The notes under the pieces are model-generated. The model made no database searches. It saw only the letters and a list, made by a program, of their open reading frames with translations, and was not told the DNA's origin. DNA of 64,000 bases from Nocardia fusca NBRC 14340 (GTDB taxonomy: Bacteria; Actinomycetota; Actinomycetes; Mycobacteriales; Mycobacteriaceae): NCBI RefSeq assembly GCF_001618425.1, contig NZ_BDCU01000023.1, positions 62,001 through 126,000 of the forward strand. The letters are read 5' to 3'. This document shows, piece after piece, positions 17,501 through 25,700 of the stretch. Position numbers and translations under genes: made by a program. The first letter of the stretch is position 1. Each line of letters begins with the position of its first letter.

Positions 17501-19066
17501 CTGGACAGCATCGTGGCGATCTCCCTGGTGAATGCGCTACGCCGGGAAGGTCTTCCGATCAGCCCCAAGACAGTGCTCGACTCCTCGACCATCCGGGAGC
17601 TGGCGGCCCGGATCGACACCGACGCCGACCGTGTCGCCGACAGCGGCGACATGCTCCCCGAACCGCCAGGCCCCGTCGGGCCGGTACCGGTCGTGTCCTG
17701 GATGCACGAATTCGGGGGATACCGGCGGCTGACACAGAACAATCTGCTGCAACTGCCGGACGATATAGACGAGCAAGGGTTGACCGCGGTACTACAGGCG
17801 GTGCTCGACGGACACGATATGCTGCGGTCCCAGTTCACCGCACAGGGTCGGGACTACGATTTCCGGACCCGCGAACCGGGCAGCGTGCGCGCGACCGACA
17901 TCCTGACCCGGGTCGAGGTGGGCGCGGATATCGGTCCGGTACTGGCCGAATGCGCGCGCACCGCCATCGACCGGATCGATCCCACGACAGGCGATATGGT
18001 CCGCGCGGTGTGGTTCGTCCGCGCCGACGCGCCGGATGTACTGCTGCTGAGCATTCATCACCTGGCGGTCGATGTGGTCTCCTGGCATGTCCTCGCGGCG
18101 GATCTGGCCGCCTGCTGGGCGCAGTACACCGTCGACCGTGCGGTGACACCACCGGTGGAGACGACCCCATATCGGAAATGGGCGCGGCTCCTGCAGGAAC
18201 GCGCGCACGGCGACGCGGTCTCGGCGCAGCGGGACTATTGGATGGAGCAGGTGACCGCACCGGATCCGGCGCTGGGGGCGCGACGGCCGGACCCACGGAT
18301 CGATACCTGGGGTTCCTGCCGGGTGCGCCCGGTGCCTTTCACCGAGGCCGCGACCGGGGTGATCCTCGAGGGGACCGTCGGCATGTCGGCGGGTGTGCGC
18401 GAGTTCCTGCTGGCCACCTTGACCTCGACCTTGGCGAGCTGGCGGGCCGAGCGTGGTGAGGATCCGGCCACGGGAGCCTTCATCGATATGGAAGGTCACG
18501 GTCGAGAGGACGAAGTGCTGGGCGCCGAAGTCGACACCGCCCGAACAGTCGGCTGGTTCACCAGTGTCGTGCCGGTGCGTCTGGGCGTTGGTGACGAGGC
18601 AGTCGAGATCGCCGCGATAGCGGAAGATCCGGCCCGCGGACGAGGACTGCTGGCCCACGTCACCGACTACCTGGCCGCGGTGCCGAACTCGGGCGTGGAT
18701 TACGGTCTGCTGCGCTATCTCCGGGCCGAGTCGGCGCTGGTGGCTGCCCCCGAGCCACAGATCCTGTTCGAATACCTGGGCCGTTTCGACCTGGCCGGTG
18801 CCGGTGGGCCCTGGTCACTGATGCCCGATACGGACCTGAGCGGGCGGCTGCCCCTGGTTCCGGAGCCGGACTTCCCGCTGCGCTATGCGCTGGATGTCAT
18901 CAGCGCGGTACGGACCACCGACGCCGGCCCGCAGTTGGTCACCTTCCTGCGCTGGAGCGCAGCCGTGTTCACCGAGTCGGAGATCGACCGGCTGGTCGAA
19001 CTCTGGTTCGCGGCCGCGCGCGCGTTGGAGCGCGCACTCGTCCCCGCCGCCGCGCGAACCAGCTGA
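14525..19066 (+). CDS. nbtD: NRPS module C-A-PCP-E (NbtD-like)
   Basis: In this 1,513-residue synthetase the condensation domain has HHIVLDGWS at 142; the adenylation domain has YVIFTSGSTG near 598 and YGPTETT; the carrier has Ser995 in LGLDSI. The last domain is an epimerase, with HHLAVDVVSW at 1178, EGHGRE at 1323 and TVGWFT. A D-residue is therefore predicted. By-eye alignment to GrsA gives a pocket of about D-A-Q-D-A-G-C-V-E; the acidic positions fit a basic side chain such as (N-hydroxy)lysine, but this is inference. It starts 14 bases after nbtC with GAGGAGG upstream. Confidence 0.92.
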   Translation: MSHHSQASPPEIEDVLALSPLQEGFFTLARLAGDGDLYSMQFVLEITGPLDSERLRRSARAILTRHANLRVAFWDRDLPKPVQIVPTAAELPWSMREITADELDEVFGAQARAPFELDRGPLLRVLLARLPDETCRLILTAHHIVLDGWSLGVFFHELFALYDAGADASALPAPRPYRDYIGWLAARDSAADLRQWVRYLDRVEPLLVAEPGDSAVNTVVPTEHLQSLGRAGTERLVAWARTHGLTMNTVVQYAWALVLGRLTDRRDIVFGTTVSGRPDELPGVETMIGLFINTVPVRIRLDETSGVDGLLRWQRELAAMRDAGYTSLSSIQRTLGAGTLFDTLSVFENAPMNDVLRTTTAADGVQFRPVVSQSLTHYPLAVTSFLHDGELVVGIEAVQSALGALSGPDVGSRLLRVLRQLPESDTWTPDTVDVLLPGEYPGAPGLPAADVRGTTVAELFARQAAATPDAVAVTTEHERRTYRELSASVGRLAAVLASHGVGPEDVVALAVPRSVDTIVAVLAVLWTGAAYVPLDTTLPAARIESIVRRARPRLVVTDIPQVSGLDDVAGLPARLALSDVRWGGPVAEPVVVAPDSRTYVIFTSGSTGEPKGVMGTHGALASYFGDHRARVYRPAVQRLGRPLRIAHAWSFGFDASWQPLIGLLDGHSIHVFDADEMRDAHRLVEGISRHGLDMIDTTPSMFAQLAAAGLVDRGRSDLTVLALGGEAIGPALWKQLCALATTAVHNCYGPTETTVEAVVAAVTDAESVPVIGHPVTGTTAYVLDSRLRQVPAGVVGELYLSGAQVARGYADEPGRTAERFVSDPFRAGARMYRTGDLVRYLASGALSYLGRADDQVKIRGFRIEIGDIEAALSGLPGVRAAAVIALARPGGASLIGFAVGEGLSPARLRAALAERLPSYMLPQRVFVLDRLPTTVNGKLDTTSLAATARTGLDRAADTSPPSTPTERRVCEIMAQLSGIAQPGVDDDLVQLGLDSIVAISLVNALRREGLPISPKTVLDSSTIRELAARIDTDADRVADSGDMLPEPPGPVGPVPVVSWMHEFGGYRRLTQNNLLQLPDDIDEQGLTAVLQAVLDGHDMLRSQFTAQGRDYDFRTREPGSVRATDILTRVEVGADIGPVLAECARTAIDRIDPTTGDMVRAVWFVRADAPDVLLLSIHHLAVDVVSWHVLAADLAACWAQYTVDRAVTPPVETTPYRKWARLLQERAHGDAVSAQRDYWMEQVTAPDPALGARRPDPRIDTWGSCRVRPVPFTEAATGVILEGTVGMSAGVREFLLATLTSTLASWRAERGEDPATGAFIDMEGHGREDEVLGAEVDTARTVGWFTSVVPVRLGVGDEAVEIAAIAEDPARGRGLLAHVTDYLAAVPNSGVDYGLLRYLRAESALVAAPEPQILFEYLGRFDLAGAGGPWSLMPDTDLSGRLPLVPEPDFPLRYALDVISAVRTTDAGPQLVTFLRWSAAVFTESEIDRLVELWFAAARALERALVPAAARTS

Positions 19067-19108
19067 CCTCACTTGCCACAGATCCACCCTCTTCGAAGGA
19101 CTTAAACG

Positions 19109-22100
19109 ATGTCGGACGACTCTCTTCAGCGCAGAAAACAACTGCTACTGCAGCGGTTGCGGGAACAGCAGCTGGTCGAGCCGGAGACCGAGCCCGCACC
19201 CGTGCGACCGCCGAACGAGCCCGGCCCGCTCTCCTCGCCCCAGCAGCGCATGTGGTTTCTGCAGAGCAGGTATCCCGCGGACACCACGCTCAACGTCTGT
19301 ATCGCCTACCGGCTGGAGGGCTCGCTCGACGTACCGCGACTGCGTGCTGCCTTCGACACGGTCGTGGCCCGGCACGAGGTACTGCGCAGCACCTACCGCA
19401 CCGCGGAGGACGGGACACCCGTGCAGGTTCCGCATCCCGATTCGGGTGTGAGCTGGCACGAACACGATCTCACCGAGCGTTCCGCGGAGGGCCGGGAGCG
19501 AGGGGTGGAGCTACTCGCCCGCCGCGAATTCGGCCGGCCGTTCGATCTCGAGAACGACCGGCCGCTGCGGGTCAACCTGGCGCGCACCGGCCGCGAGGAA
19601 TATGTCCTGGTACTGGTAGCGCACCATATCGCCTGGGACAACGACTCGTGGCCGGTGTTCTTCACCGAGCTCAACGCGGCGTACCGGCAGGAGGAGCTTC
19701 CCGCTCTGCGCGCTCAGTACCTGGATGTGGCCGTCGGTGAGCGCGACGGTGACGCTGCCGACGAAGCCTATTGGCGCGAGCAGCTGAAGCCGCTGCCGGA
19801 GCGGGTCGAGCTCCCGGGGCAGGCGTCGGCCGACCGCGACGCCTCACACCAGGCGGACAAGGTGGTGCGACCGGTGGGCACCGAGCTCATCGACGAGGTG
19901 GCCGCGCTCGGCCGGGAACTCGGCGCCACCCCCTTCATGGTGCTGCTCGCGGCATTCCAGGCAGTCGTCTCGCGGTATACCGCGGCAGCCGATTTCCTGA
20001 TCGCGGTGCCGGTGACGGACCGGTGCGGCGCGCGGGCGCAGGAGCTGATCGGCTACTTCGGCAACACCGTGCTCATTCGCGCCAGACCGGAGCAGACGCA
20101 ATCCTTCGCCGACCTCGTGACGGCCACCCGCGAAACGTGTACGGACGCATTCACCCACCAGGGCCTCGGGGTCGAGCAGGTGGTGCGCGTGGTTTCGCCG
20201 GGGCGGTCGACCGGCGGCGACGGTCTGGCTGAGCTCGTACAACTGAGTTTCAGCACCCGGGGCAGCGCGAACGATTTCGAATTGCCCGGCGTGAGTGTGC
20301 GGGAACTGGACCTGAACAGTCAGGTGGCGCAGGAACCGCTGGGCCTGATGGTCGTTCTGGACGAAGGGCGCCCGCGGCTGGAACTCACCTACCAGGTCGA
20401 ACGACTCGACCGGGAGCTGGCAACCCAGCTGCTGGACCATTACCTCGGGCTCGTCGGCGAAGCGGTGCGCGATCCTCGCCGATCCCTGCGCGAGCTGGAT
20501 ATGATCGGTCCCGCCGGTCGTGCCGATATTCTGGCGTCTTCGCACGGACCGATCGTGGCGACCGCCGCCACGACCCTGGTCGAGTTGCTGGAGCGGCAGG
20601 CCGCGGCCACCCCCGACCGGGTTGCGGTGATCGCGGAGGAGGAAGAACTCACCTACCAGGCATTGCATGAGCGTGCGAACCGTGTGGCGTACTGGCTGAT
20701 CGGGCAGGGTCTCGGCCCGGAACAGTTGGTGGCGTTGCGGATCGCGACCTCGGTCGAGTTCATGGTGGCCGCGCTGGCGGTTCTCAAATCCGGTGCGGCG
20801 TATCTGCCCGTCGATCCGGCCTACCCTGCCGATCGCATCGACTATCTGCTGACCGACGCTCGCCCGCGGCTGATCATCGACGCGGAGGCTGTGGTTGCCG
20901 CCGAGGAAGCGGCGGCCGGGCTGCCCACCACGAATCCGACCGACGTACAGCGCCGTTCGCCCCTGCGACCGGCCAATATCGCGTATGTCATCTACACGTC
21001 CGGATCCACGGGCAAGCCCAAGGGCGTGCCGGTGCCGCACGATGCCATCTCCGACCATATGGTGAACTTCGCCGAGGAATGGCGCGTCGGCACCGGAGCC
21101 GACACCCGAGCGCCCGACCGGGTACTGCAGACGACCTCGGTGAGCTTCGACGCCTCGCTGGCCGATACGTTCCTCCCGCTGATCGGTGGCGCGTGCGTGG
21201 TGATCCCGAAACCGGGCGCCTTCCGGGACATCCGGTACGTCGCCGAACTGGTCGCCCGGCACGACATCTCCATCCTGCACATGGTGCCATCGATCCTGGC
21301 CACCTTCCTGCGTCTGCCCGAGGCCAACGACTGGCGCGCACTGCGGCACGTCCCGGTCGGCGGTGAGGCGCTGCCGGGCGAGGTGGCCGACCGCTTCGCC
21401 ACCCAGTTCGACGCCGAGCTGCGCAACCATTACGGGCCGACCGAGGCGGTGGTGTGCTCCACGTCGATGCCGGTCGAGGGGCCGCAGGGGCCACGGATCG
21501 TGCCGATCGGTTATCCGAACCGGAACGTGTACATCTATCTGCTCGACGACGCCCTGCGGCTGGTGCCTTCGGGTGTGGTGGGAGAGATCTACATCGGTGG
21601 GTTGCAGCTGGCCCGCGGGTACCTCGATCGTCCCGCCGGCACCGCCGAGCGGTTCGTCGCCGATCCCTTCCGGCCGGGCGAGCGGCTGTATCGCACCGGC
21701 GATCTGGCCCGTCGCACACCGGCCGGTGAGATCGAATTCATCGGCCGGGCCGACGAACAGGTGAAGGTCCGTGGTTTCCGCATTGAGCTCGGCGAGGTGG
21801 AGGCGGCCGTCGCCGACCACCCCGCGGTCGAGCGTTGTGTCGCGATCGTCACCGAACACGAGTCGCTCGGTCCCGTGCTGGCCGCCTACCTGGTGCCTCA
21901 GGAGGGCGCCGAACCGGACGTAGGGCAAGTGCGCGCTTTCGTCGCGAAGATGTTGCCCGAGCACATGGTGCCCGCGGCATTCGCCGTCATCGACGACATT
22001 CCGTTGTCCGCGCACGGCAAACTCGACCGCCGGGCGCTTCCCGCACCGGTGGTCACCATGGCACGTAGCTATCGGGAGCCGCAGTCGCCCACGGAGATCC

Positions 22101-24214
22101 GGGTCGCCGGCCTCTACAGCGAGCTGTTCGATGTCGAGCGGATCGGCGCCGACGACTCCTTCTTCGAACTCGGCGGCCATTCGCTGCTCGCGGCGCGGCT
22201 GGTCGCCATGGTCCGGGCGGCGTTCGGAATCCAGGTCGATGTGCGCGCGGCCTTCGAGAATCCGACCGTGGCCGGATTGGCTGCCCATCTGGTGGCCCGG
22301 TATGCCGAGCAGTTCGGTGGCGATCTCGACGAAGTGGCGCCGGGCGAGCTCGGCACGGTACCGGCGGCCGCGCAGCCCACCAAGCGTGACCGCCCGGAAC
22401 GTCTTCCACTGTCGTACGCGCAGCGCGCTCTGTGGTTGCGGCGCAAGCTGGAGGGGTTCTACGCCTGGGAGAACTTCCGTTTCGCGGTGCGTTTCGAGGG
22501 CGCGCTGGATCTGGAAGCGCTGCGCGCCGCCGTTGCCGATGTGCTCGGCAGGCATTCGGCGCTGCGGACGGTGATCCAGGAGGAATCCGGTGCCGCCTAC
22601 CAGCAGATCCGCCCCCTCGGACCGGTGGAACTGCCCCGCACCGTGCTGACCGCCGCGGATGAAGGGTCGCGGGAGGAGCGGCTGGCCGCGGCGCTGGACG
22701 CGGAGTCCGCCCATGTCTTCGATCTCGCTACCGGGCCGCTCTATCGCCTCCGGCTTTTCGTGCTCGACGACCAGACCCATGTGCTCTCGGTACTCATTCA
22801 CCATCTGGTGACCGACCGTGAATCGTGCCGGGTGTTCATCGACGACCTGGCTCTTGCTTACCGGGCCCGGTTGCGGGGCGCGACGCCCGGCTGGCCGGAA
22901 CTGGCTCTGGAGTTCGCCGATTTCGCGGTATGGCAGCGCGAGACCTTCGATCGTGTTCCCGGCCGTGACCAGCTCGGCGACGGCGACTACGGCGAGCGGC
23001 AACTCGACTACTGGCGGACCGCGCTGGAGGGGCTGCCGGTCGAGATCGCGATCGCGCACGACCACCAGCGGCCGGCTCGGCTCGGTTTCGCCGGAACCAG
23101 CGCCTCCCGGACACTGTCCGCGACCACCTGGCGAGCATTGGGTGCGCTGGCCGGGTCGTCGGGAGCGACGGAGTTCATGGTCTGCCAGGCGGCGGCCGCG
23201 ACGCTGGTACGTGCGCTCGGTGGTGGCGACGATGTCGCGATCGGCGCGGCGGTCGCGAACCGGCCCGGCGTCGGCACCAGCGATCTGGTGGGCTTGTTCG
23301 CCGATATGTCGGTGCTGCGTGTGGATCTGTCCGGTGACCCGACCGTGCGGACGGTCCTCGACCGGGTCCGCCGGTCCGCCCTGGGGGTACTCGCGCACCA
23401 GGACGTGCCGTTCGAGCGGGTCGTGGAAACACTCGACCCGCCGCGAGTGCTGGGCCGTAACCCGCTCTTCCAGGTGATGCTGCAGTTCGGGCAGCAGACC
23501 GAGACGTCGTCGTTCGGCGACAGCGCGGTCGTGGCCACCGTGGAGGCGCCACACTACGACATCGCGTTCCTGGATCTGCATTTCGAGTTCCTGGTGGCGG
23601 CTACCGGTGAGCTGACGGTGCGGGTGATCACCAATTCCGCGCTCTACGATCCGCCGGCGAGCGAGATGTTCGCCGATGTCCTGGCCGCGATCCTGACCGC
23701 GTTCGCCGACCATCCCGATCAGTCCGTCTCCGCGCTCGACGTGGCGCCGCCGGATTGGGATCCCGCGCGGACCGTGGTGCGCTACGCGCACGATGTCGTG
23801 GGTTCGGTCGACCTGGTGGACGGCCCGCCGTCCACCGATACGGAACGAGCGCTGGTCGAGCTGCTGGAAGAGTTGCTGGAGATCACCGATGTGGGCCGCA
23901 CCGACGGTTTCTTCGCTCTCGGCGGTGACAGCGTCATGGCCATTCAGTGGTCGACGCGAGCCGGGGAACTCGGCTTGGCGCTGAGCCCGCAGATGATCTT
24001 CGAGCATCTCACCATCGCCGAGCTGGCCGCCGCGGTCGACGCGGCCGGGCCGGCGCCCAGGGTCGAGCCCGCCGCGGAGCAGCACCGGCATGCGCCCATG
24101 TCGGCTTCCGGTCTGTCCGACAGTGCGCTGGCGATGTTGCGGGAGTCCTGGATGGCCGATGGTCGCGAGCGGGCCGGCTCCGCGGCCACTGACGTAGTTG
24201 AAGACTCAGTCTGA
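19109..24214 (+). CDS. nbtE: NRPS C-A-PCP-C-PCP (NbtE-like)
   Basis: The 1,701-residue synthetase begins with a condensation domain (HHIAWDNDSW at 172), then adenylation (YVIYTSGSTG near 630, YGPTEAVV), a carrier (Ser1025 in LGGHSL), a second condensation domain (HHLVTDRES at 1231) and a final carrier (Ser1608 in LGGDSV). The last module has no adenylation domain, so the second C domain may receive a residue from another protein or close the terminal hydroxylysine ring as in mycobactin. The adenylation pocket reads roughly D-A-A-H-P-G-H-V-C by eye and I cannot assign it. An iron box follows directly after its stop. Confidence 0.9.
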   Translation: MSDDSLQRRKQLLLQRLREQQLVEPETEPAPVRPPNEPGPLSSPQQRMWFLQSRYPADTTLNVCIAYRLEGSLDVPRLRAAFDTVVARHEVLRSTYRTAEDGTPVQVPHPDSGVSWHEHDLTERSAEGRERGVELLARREFGRPFDLENDRPLRVNLARTGREEYVLVLVAHHIAWDNDSWPVFFTELNAAYRQEELPALRAQYLDVAVGERDGDAADEAYWREQLKPLPERVELPGQASADRDASHQADKVVRPVGTELIDEVAALGRELGATPFMVLLAAFQAVVSRYTAAADFLIAVPVTDRCGARAQELIGYFGNTVLIRARPEQTQSFADLVTATRETCTDAFTHQGLGVEQVVRVVSPGRSTGGDGLAELVQLSFSTRGSANDFELPGVSVRELDLNSQVAQEPLGLMVVLDEGRPRLELTYQVERLDRELATQLLDHYLGLVGEAVRDPRRSLRELDMIGPAGRADILASSHGPIVATAATTLVELLERQAAATPDRVAVIAEEEELTYQALHERANRVAYWLIGQGLGPEQLVALRIATSVEFMVAALAVLKSGAAYLPVDPAYPADRIDYLLTDARPRLIIDAEAVVAAEEAAAGLPTTNPTDVQRRSPLRPANIAYVIYTSGSTGKPKGVPVPHDAISDHMVNFAEEWRVGTGADTRAPDRVLQTTSVSFDASLADTFLPLIGGACVVIPKPGAFRDIRYVAELVARHDISILHMVPSILATFLRLPEANDWRALRHVPVGGEALPGEVADRFATQFDAELRNHYGPTEAVVCSTSMPVEGPQGPRIVPIGYPNRNVYIYLLDDALRLVPSGVVGEIYIGGLQLARGYLDRPAGTAERFVADPFRPGERLYRTGDLARRTPAGEIEFIGRADEQVKVRGFRIELGEVEAAVADHPAVERCVAIVTEHESLGPVLAAYLVPQEGAEPDVGQVRAFVAKMLPEHMVPAAFAVIDDIPLSAHGKLDRRALPAPVVTMARSYREPQSPTEIRVAGLYSELFDVERIGADDSFFELGGHSLLAARLVAMVRAAFGIQVDVRAAFENPTVAGLAAHLVARYAEQFGGDLDEVAPGELGTVPAAAQPTKRDRPERLPLSYAQRALWLRRKLEGFYAWENFRFAVRFEGALDLEALRAAVADVLGRHSALRTVIQEESGAAYQQIRPLGPVELPRTVLTAADEGSREERLAAALDAESAHVFDLATGPLYRLRLFVLDDQTHVLSVLIHHLVTDRESCRVFIDDLALAYRARLRGATPGWPELALEFADFAVWQRETFDRVPGRDQLGDGDYGERQLDYWRTALEGLPVEIAIAHDHQRPARLGFAGTSASRTLSATTWRALGALAGSSGATEFMVCQAAAATLVRALGGGDDVAIGAAVANRPGVGTSDLVGLFADMSVLRVDLSGDPTVRTVLDRVRRSALGVLAHQDVPFERVVETLDPPRVLGRNPLFQVMLQFGQQTETSSFGDSAVVATVEAPHYDIAFLDLHFEFLVAATGELTVRVITNSALYDPPASEMFADVLAAILTAFADHPDQSVSALDVAPPDWDPARTVVRYAHDVVGSVDLVDGPPSTDTERALVELLEELLEITDVGRTDGFFALGGDSVMAIQWSTRAGELGLALSPQMIFEHLTIAELAAAVDAAGPAPRVEPAAEQHRHAPMSASGLSDSALAMLRESWMADGRERAGSAATDVVEDSV

Positions 24215-24215
24215 G

Positions 24216-24234
24216 TATGGTTAGGCTAACCTAC
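24216..24234 (+). promoter_or_regulatory. Iron box before the SHMT-like gene
   Basis: TATGGTTAGGCTAACCTAC matches the IdeR consensus at 16 of 19 positions, with a perfect 13-bp palindromic core at 24219-24231. It starts 2 bases after the nbtE stop and ends 29 bases before ATG 24264. It shows a separate iron-controlled promoter inside the operon. Confidence 0.85.
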
Positions 24235-24263
24235 GTTTGCACTACCTAGTAGAAGGCTGTGGA

Positions 24264-25700
24264 ATGTTTGCTGGTGACAGTGCCCTCGTTCGAGACGGGC
24301 ATCGCGACACGGCGGCTCCTTCGCATACGAGAATGCTGGAAGTCGGTGCCGAAAGGCTGATCCGCGACGATCCGGCCCTGGCCCGCCTGCTCGATCGCCA
24401 GACGTGCTACCAGGAAGACACCTTGGCGATGATCGCGTCGGCGAGTATCGCCGGGCCGTCGGTGCTCAGCGCCGCGGCTTCGGCGCTGTCGAATGTGACG
24501 GCCGAAGGGTACCCGGGCCGGCGCTATCACTCCGGAACCGCTGTTTTCGACGAGGTCGAGGAGCTGGCACGGCACCGGGCCCGAACGGTGTTCGGGGCGC
24601 GACACGCCAATGTTCAGCCGTTGTCCGGTTCGGCCGCGAATCTGGCCGTACTGCACGCTCTGATGCCCGATGGCGGCCGGATGCTGAGCCTCGGGCTCGA
24701 CGAAGGTGGTCACCTGACCCACGGTGCGCCGGTGTCGATCACCGGCCACAGCTACGACGTGGTGCACTACGGTTTGGACGGCGCCGGCCGGATCGATTTC
24801 GAAGCGGTGAGAGCCGCTACCGCGCAACATCGCCCGGCGGTGATCATCGCCGGATCGAGCGCGTATCCGCGAACGATCGATTTCGGCCGGTTCCGCGAGA
24901 TCGCCGACTCCGTCGGTGCCTATCTCGTGGCCGATATCTCTCATATCGCCGGTCTCGTGGCCGCGGGTCTGCACCCGAGCCCCATCGATCACGCGCACAT
25001 CACGACAACGAGTACGTACAAGCAGTTGTGCGGGCCGCGCGGCGGAATCATCCTGCTGGGCAGGGACGCCGATACCGCCGGTCCGGACGAGCGCACCCCC
25101 TTGCGGTCGCTGATCGACCGCGCGGTGTTTCCCGGAGTCCAGGGCACACCCGACCCGGCGTCGATCGCGGCCAAAGCCGCCGCGTTCAACTATCTGTCGC
25201 AGCCGGAGTTCCGCGATCTGGCCGCCTCGATCGTGCACAATGCCCGAGCCCTCGCGCACGCCCTGTCCGAGTACGGATACCGGGTGCTCACCGCGGGGAC
25301 CGACACTCACATGGTGGTGGTAGACCTGCGGCCCGCGCCGATCACCGGGCTCGCGGCCGAGCGCGCCCTCGAAGCGGTGGGGATTCTCGTCAATCGCAAC
25401 AGGATTCCCGGGGATCACCGACCGGCGCGAACCTCGAGCGGGCTGCGGCTGGGCACCAATATCCTGTCGGCCCGCGGAATGGACGCGGCGGATATGCGTG
25501 AATGCGCGGAGCTGATCGACATCGTGCTCCGGCAGTTCGACGCGAATGGTGAGTTGCGACAGGAGTCGCCGGTGCTCATCGAGGTCGCGGACCGGGTACG
25601 CGCACTGTGCGCGACGCATCCCCTACTCAACGGACTCGAGGTCTTCCCGCTGGTGGCACCGGACAGCGAGTCGTTCGACAAAGAAGCGAGTGCTCTATGA
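24264..25700 (+). CDS. Serine hydroxymethyltransferase homologue, candidate alpha-methylserine synthase
   Basis: The 478-residue PLP enzyme aligns with E. coli GlyA over nearly its full length: AEGYPGRRY, NVQPLSGSAAN, GGHLTHG, HIAGLVAAGL, KQLCGPRGG with PLP Lys253, and SGLRLGT with the carboxylate-binding Arg. Three active-site positions differ from GlyA: Tyr55 is Thr79, Tyr65 is His89, and His228 is Tyr252. Thr at position 55 is known to let SHMT accept alanine-type donors, so it probably makes alpha-methylserine from alanine and methylene-tetrahydrofolate. The stop overlaps the next NRPS start (ATGA). I chose ATG 24264, with AGAAGG upstream, because a longer TTG start would cover the iron box. 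Confidence 0.85.
   Translation: MFAGDSALVRDGHRDTAAPSHTRMLEVGAERLIRDDPALARLLDRQTCYQEDTLAMIASASIAGPSVLSAAASALSNVTAEGYPGRRYHSGTAVFDEVEELARHRARTVFGARHANVQPLSGSAANLAVLHALMPDGGRMLSLGLDEGGHLTHGAPVSITGHSYDVVHYGLDGAGRIDFEAVRAATAQHRPAVIIAGSSAYPRTIDFGRFREIADSVGAYLVADISHIAGLVAAGLHPSPIDHAHITTTSTYKQLCGPRGGIILLGRDADTAGPDERTPLRSLIDRAVFPGVQGTPDPASIAAKAAAFNYLSQPEFRDLAASIVHNARALAHALSEYGYRVLTAGTDTHMVVVDLRPAPITGLAAERALEAVGILVNRNRIPGDHRPARTSSGLRLGTNILSARGMDAADMRECAELIDIVLRQFDANGELRQESPVLIEVADRVRALCATHPLLNGLEVFPLVAPDSESFDKEASAL

Noticed and set aside
19844..24091. A 1,415-codon open frame on the minus strand opposite nbtE
   Set aside because: It is the mirror of a high-GC coding frame. The product is His/Arg/Gly-rich without any domain, while the plus frame is a complete NRPS.
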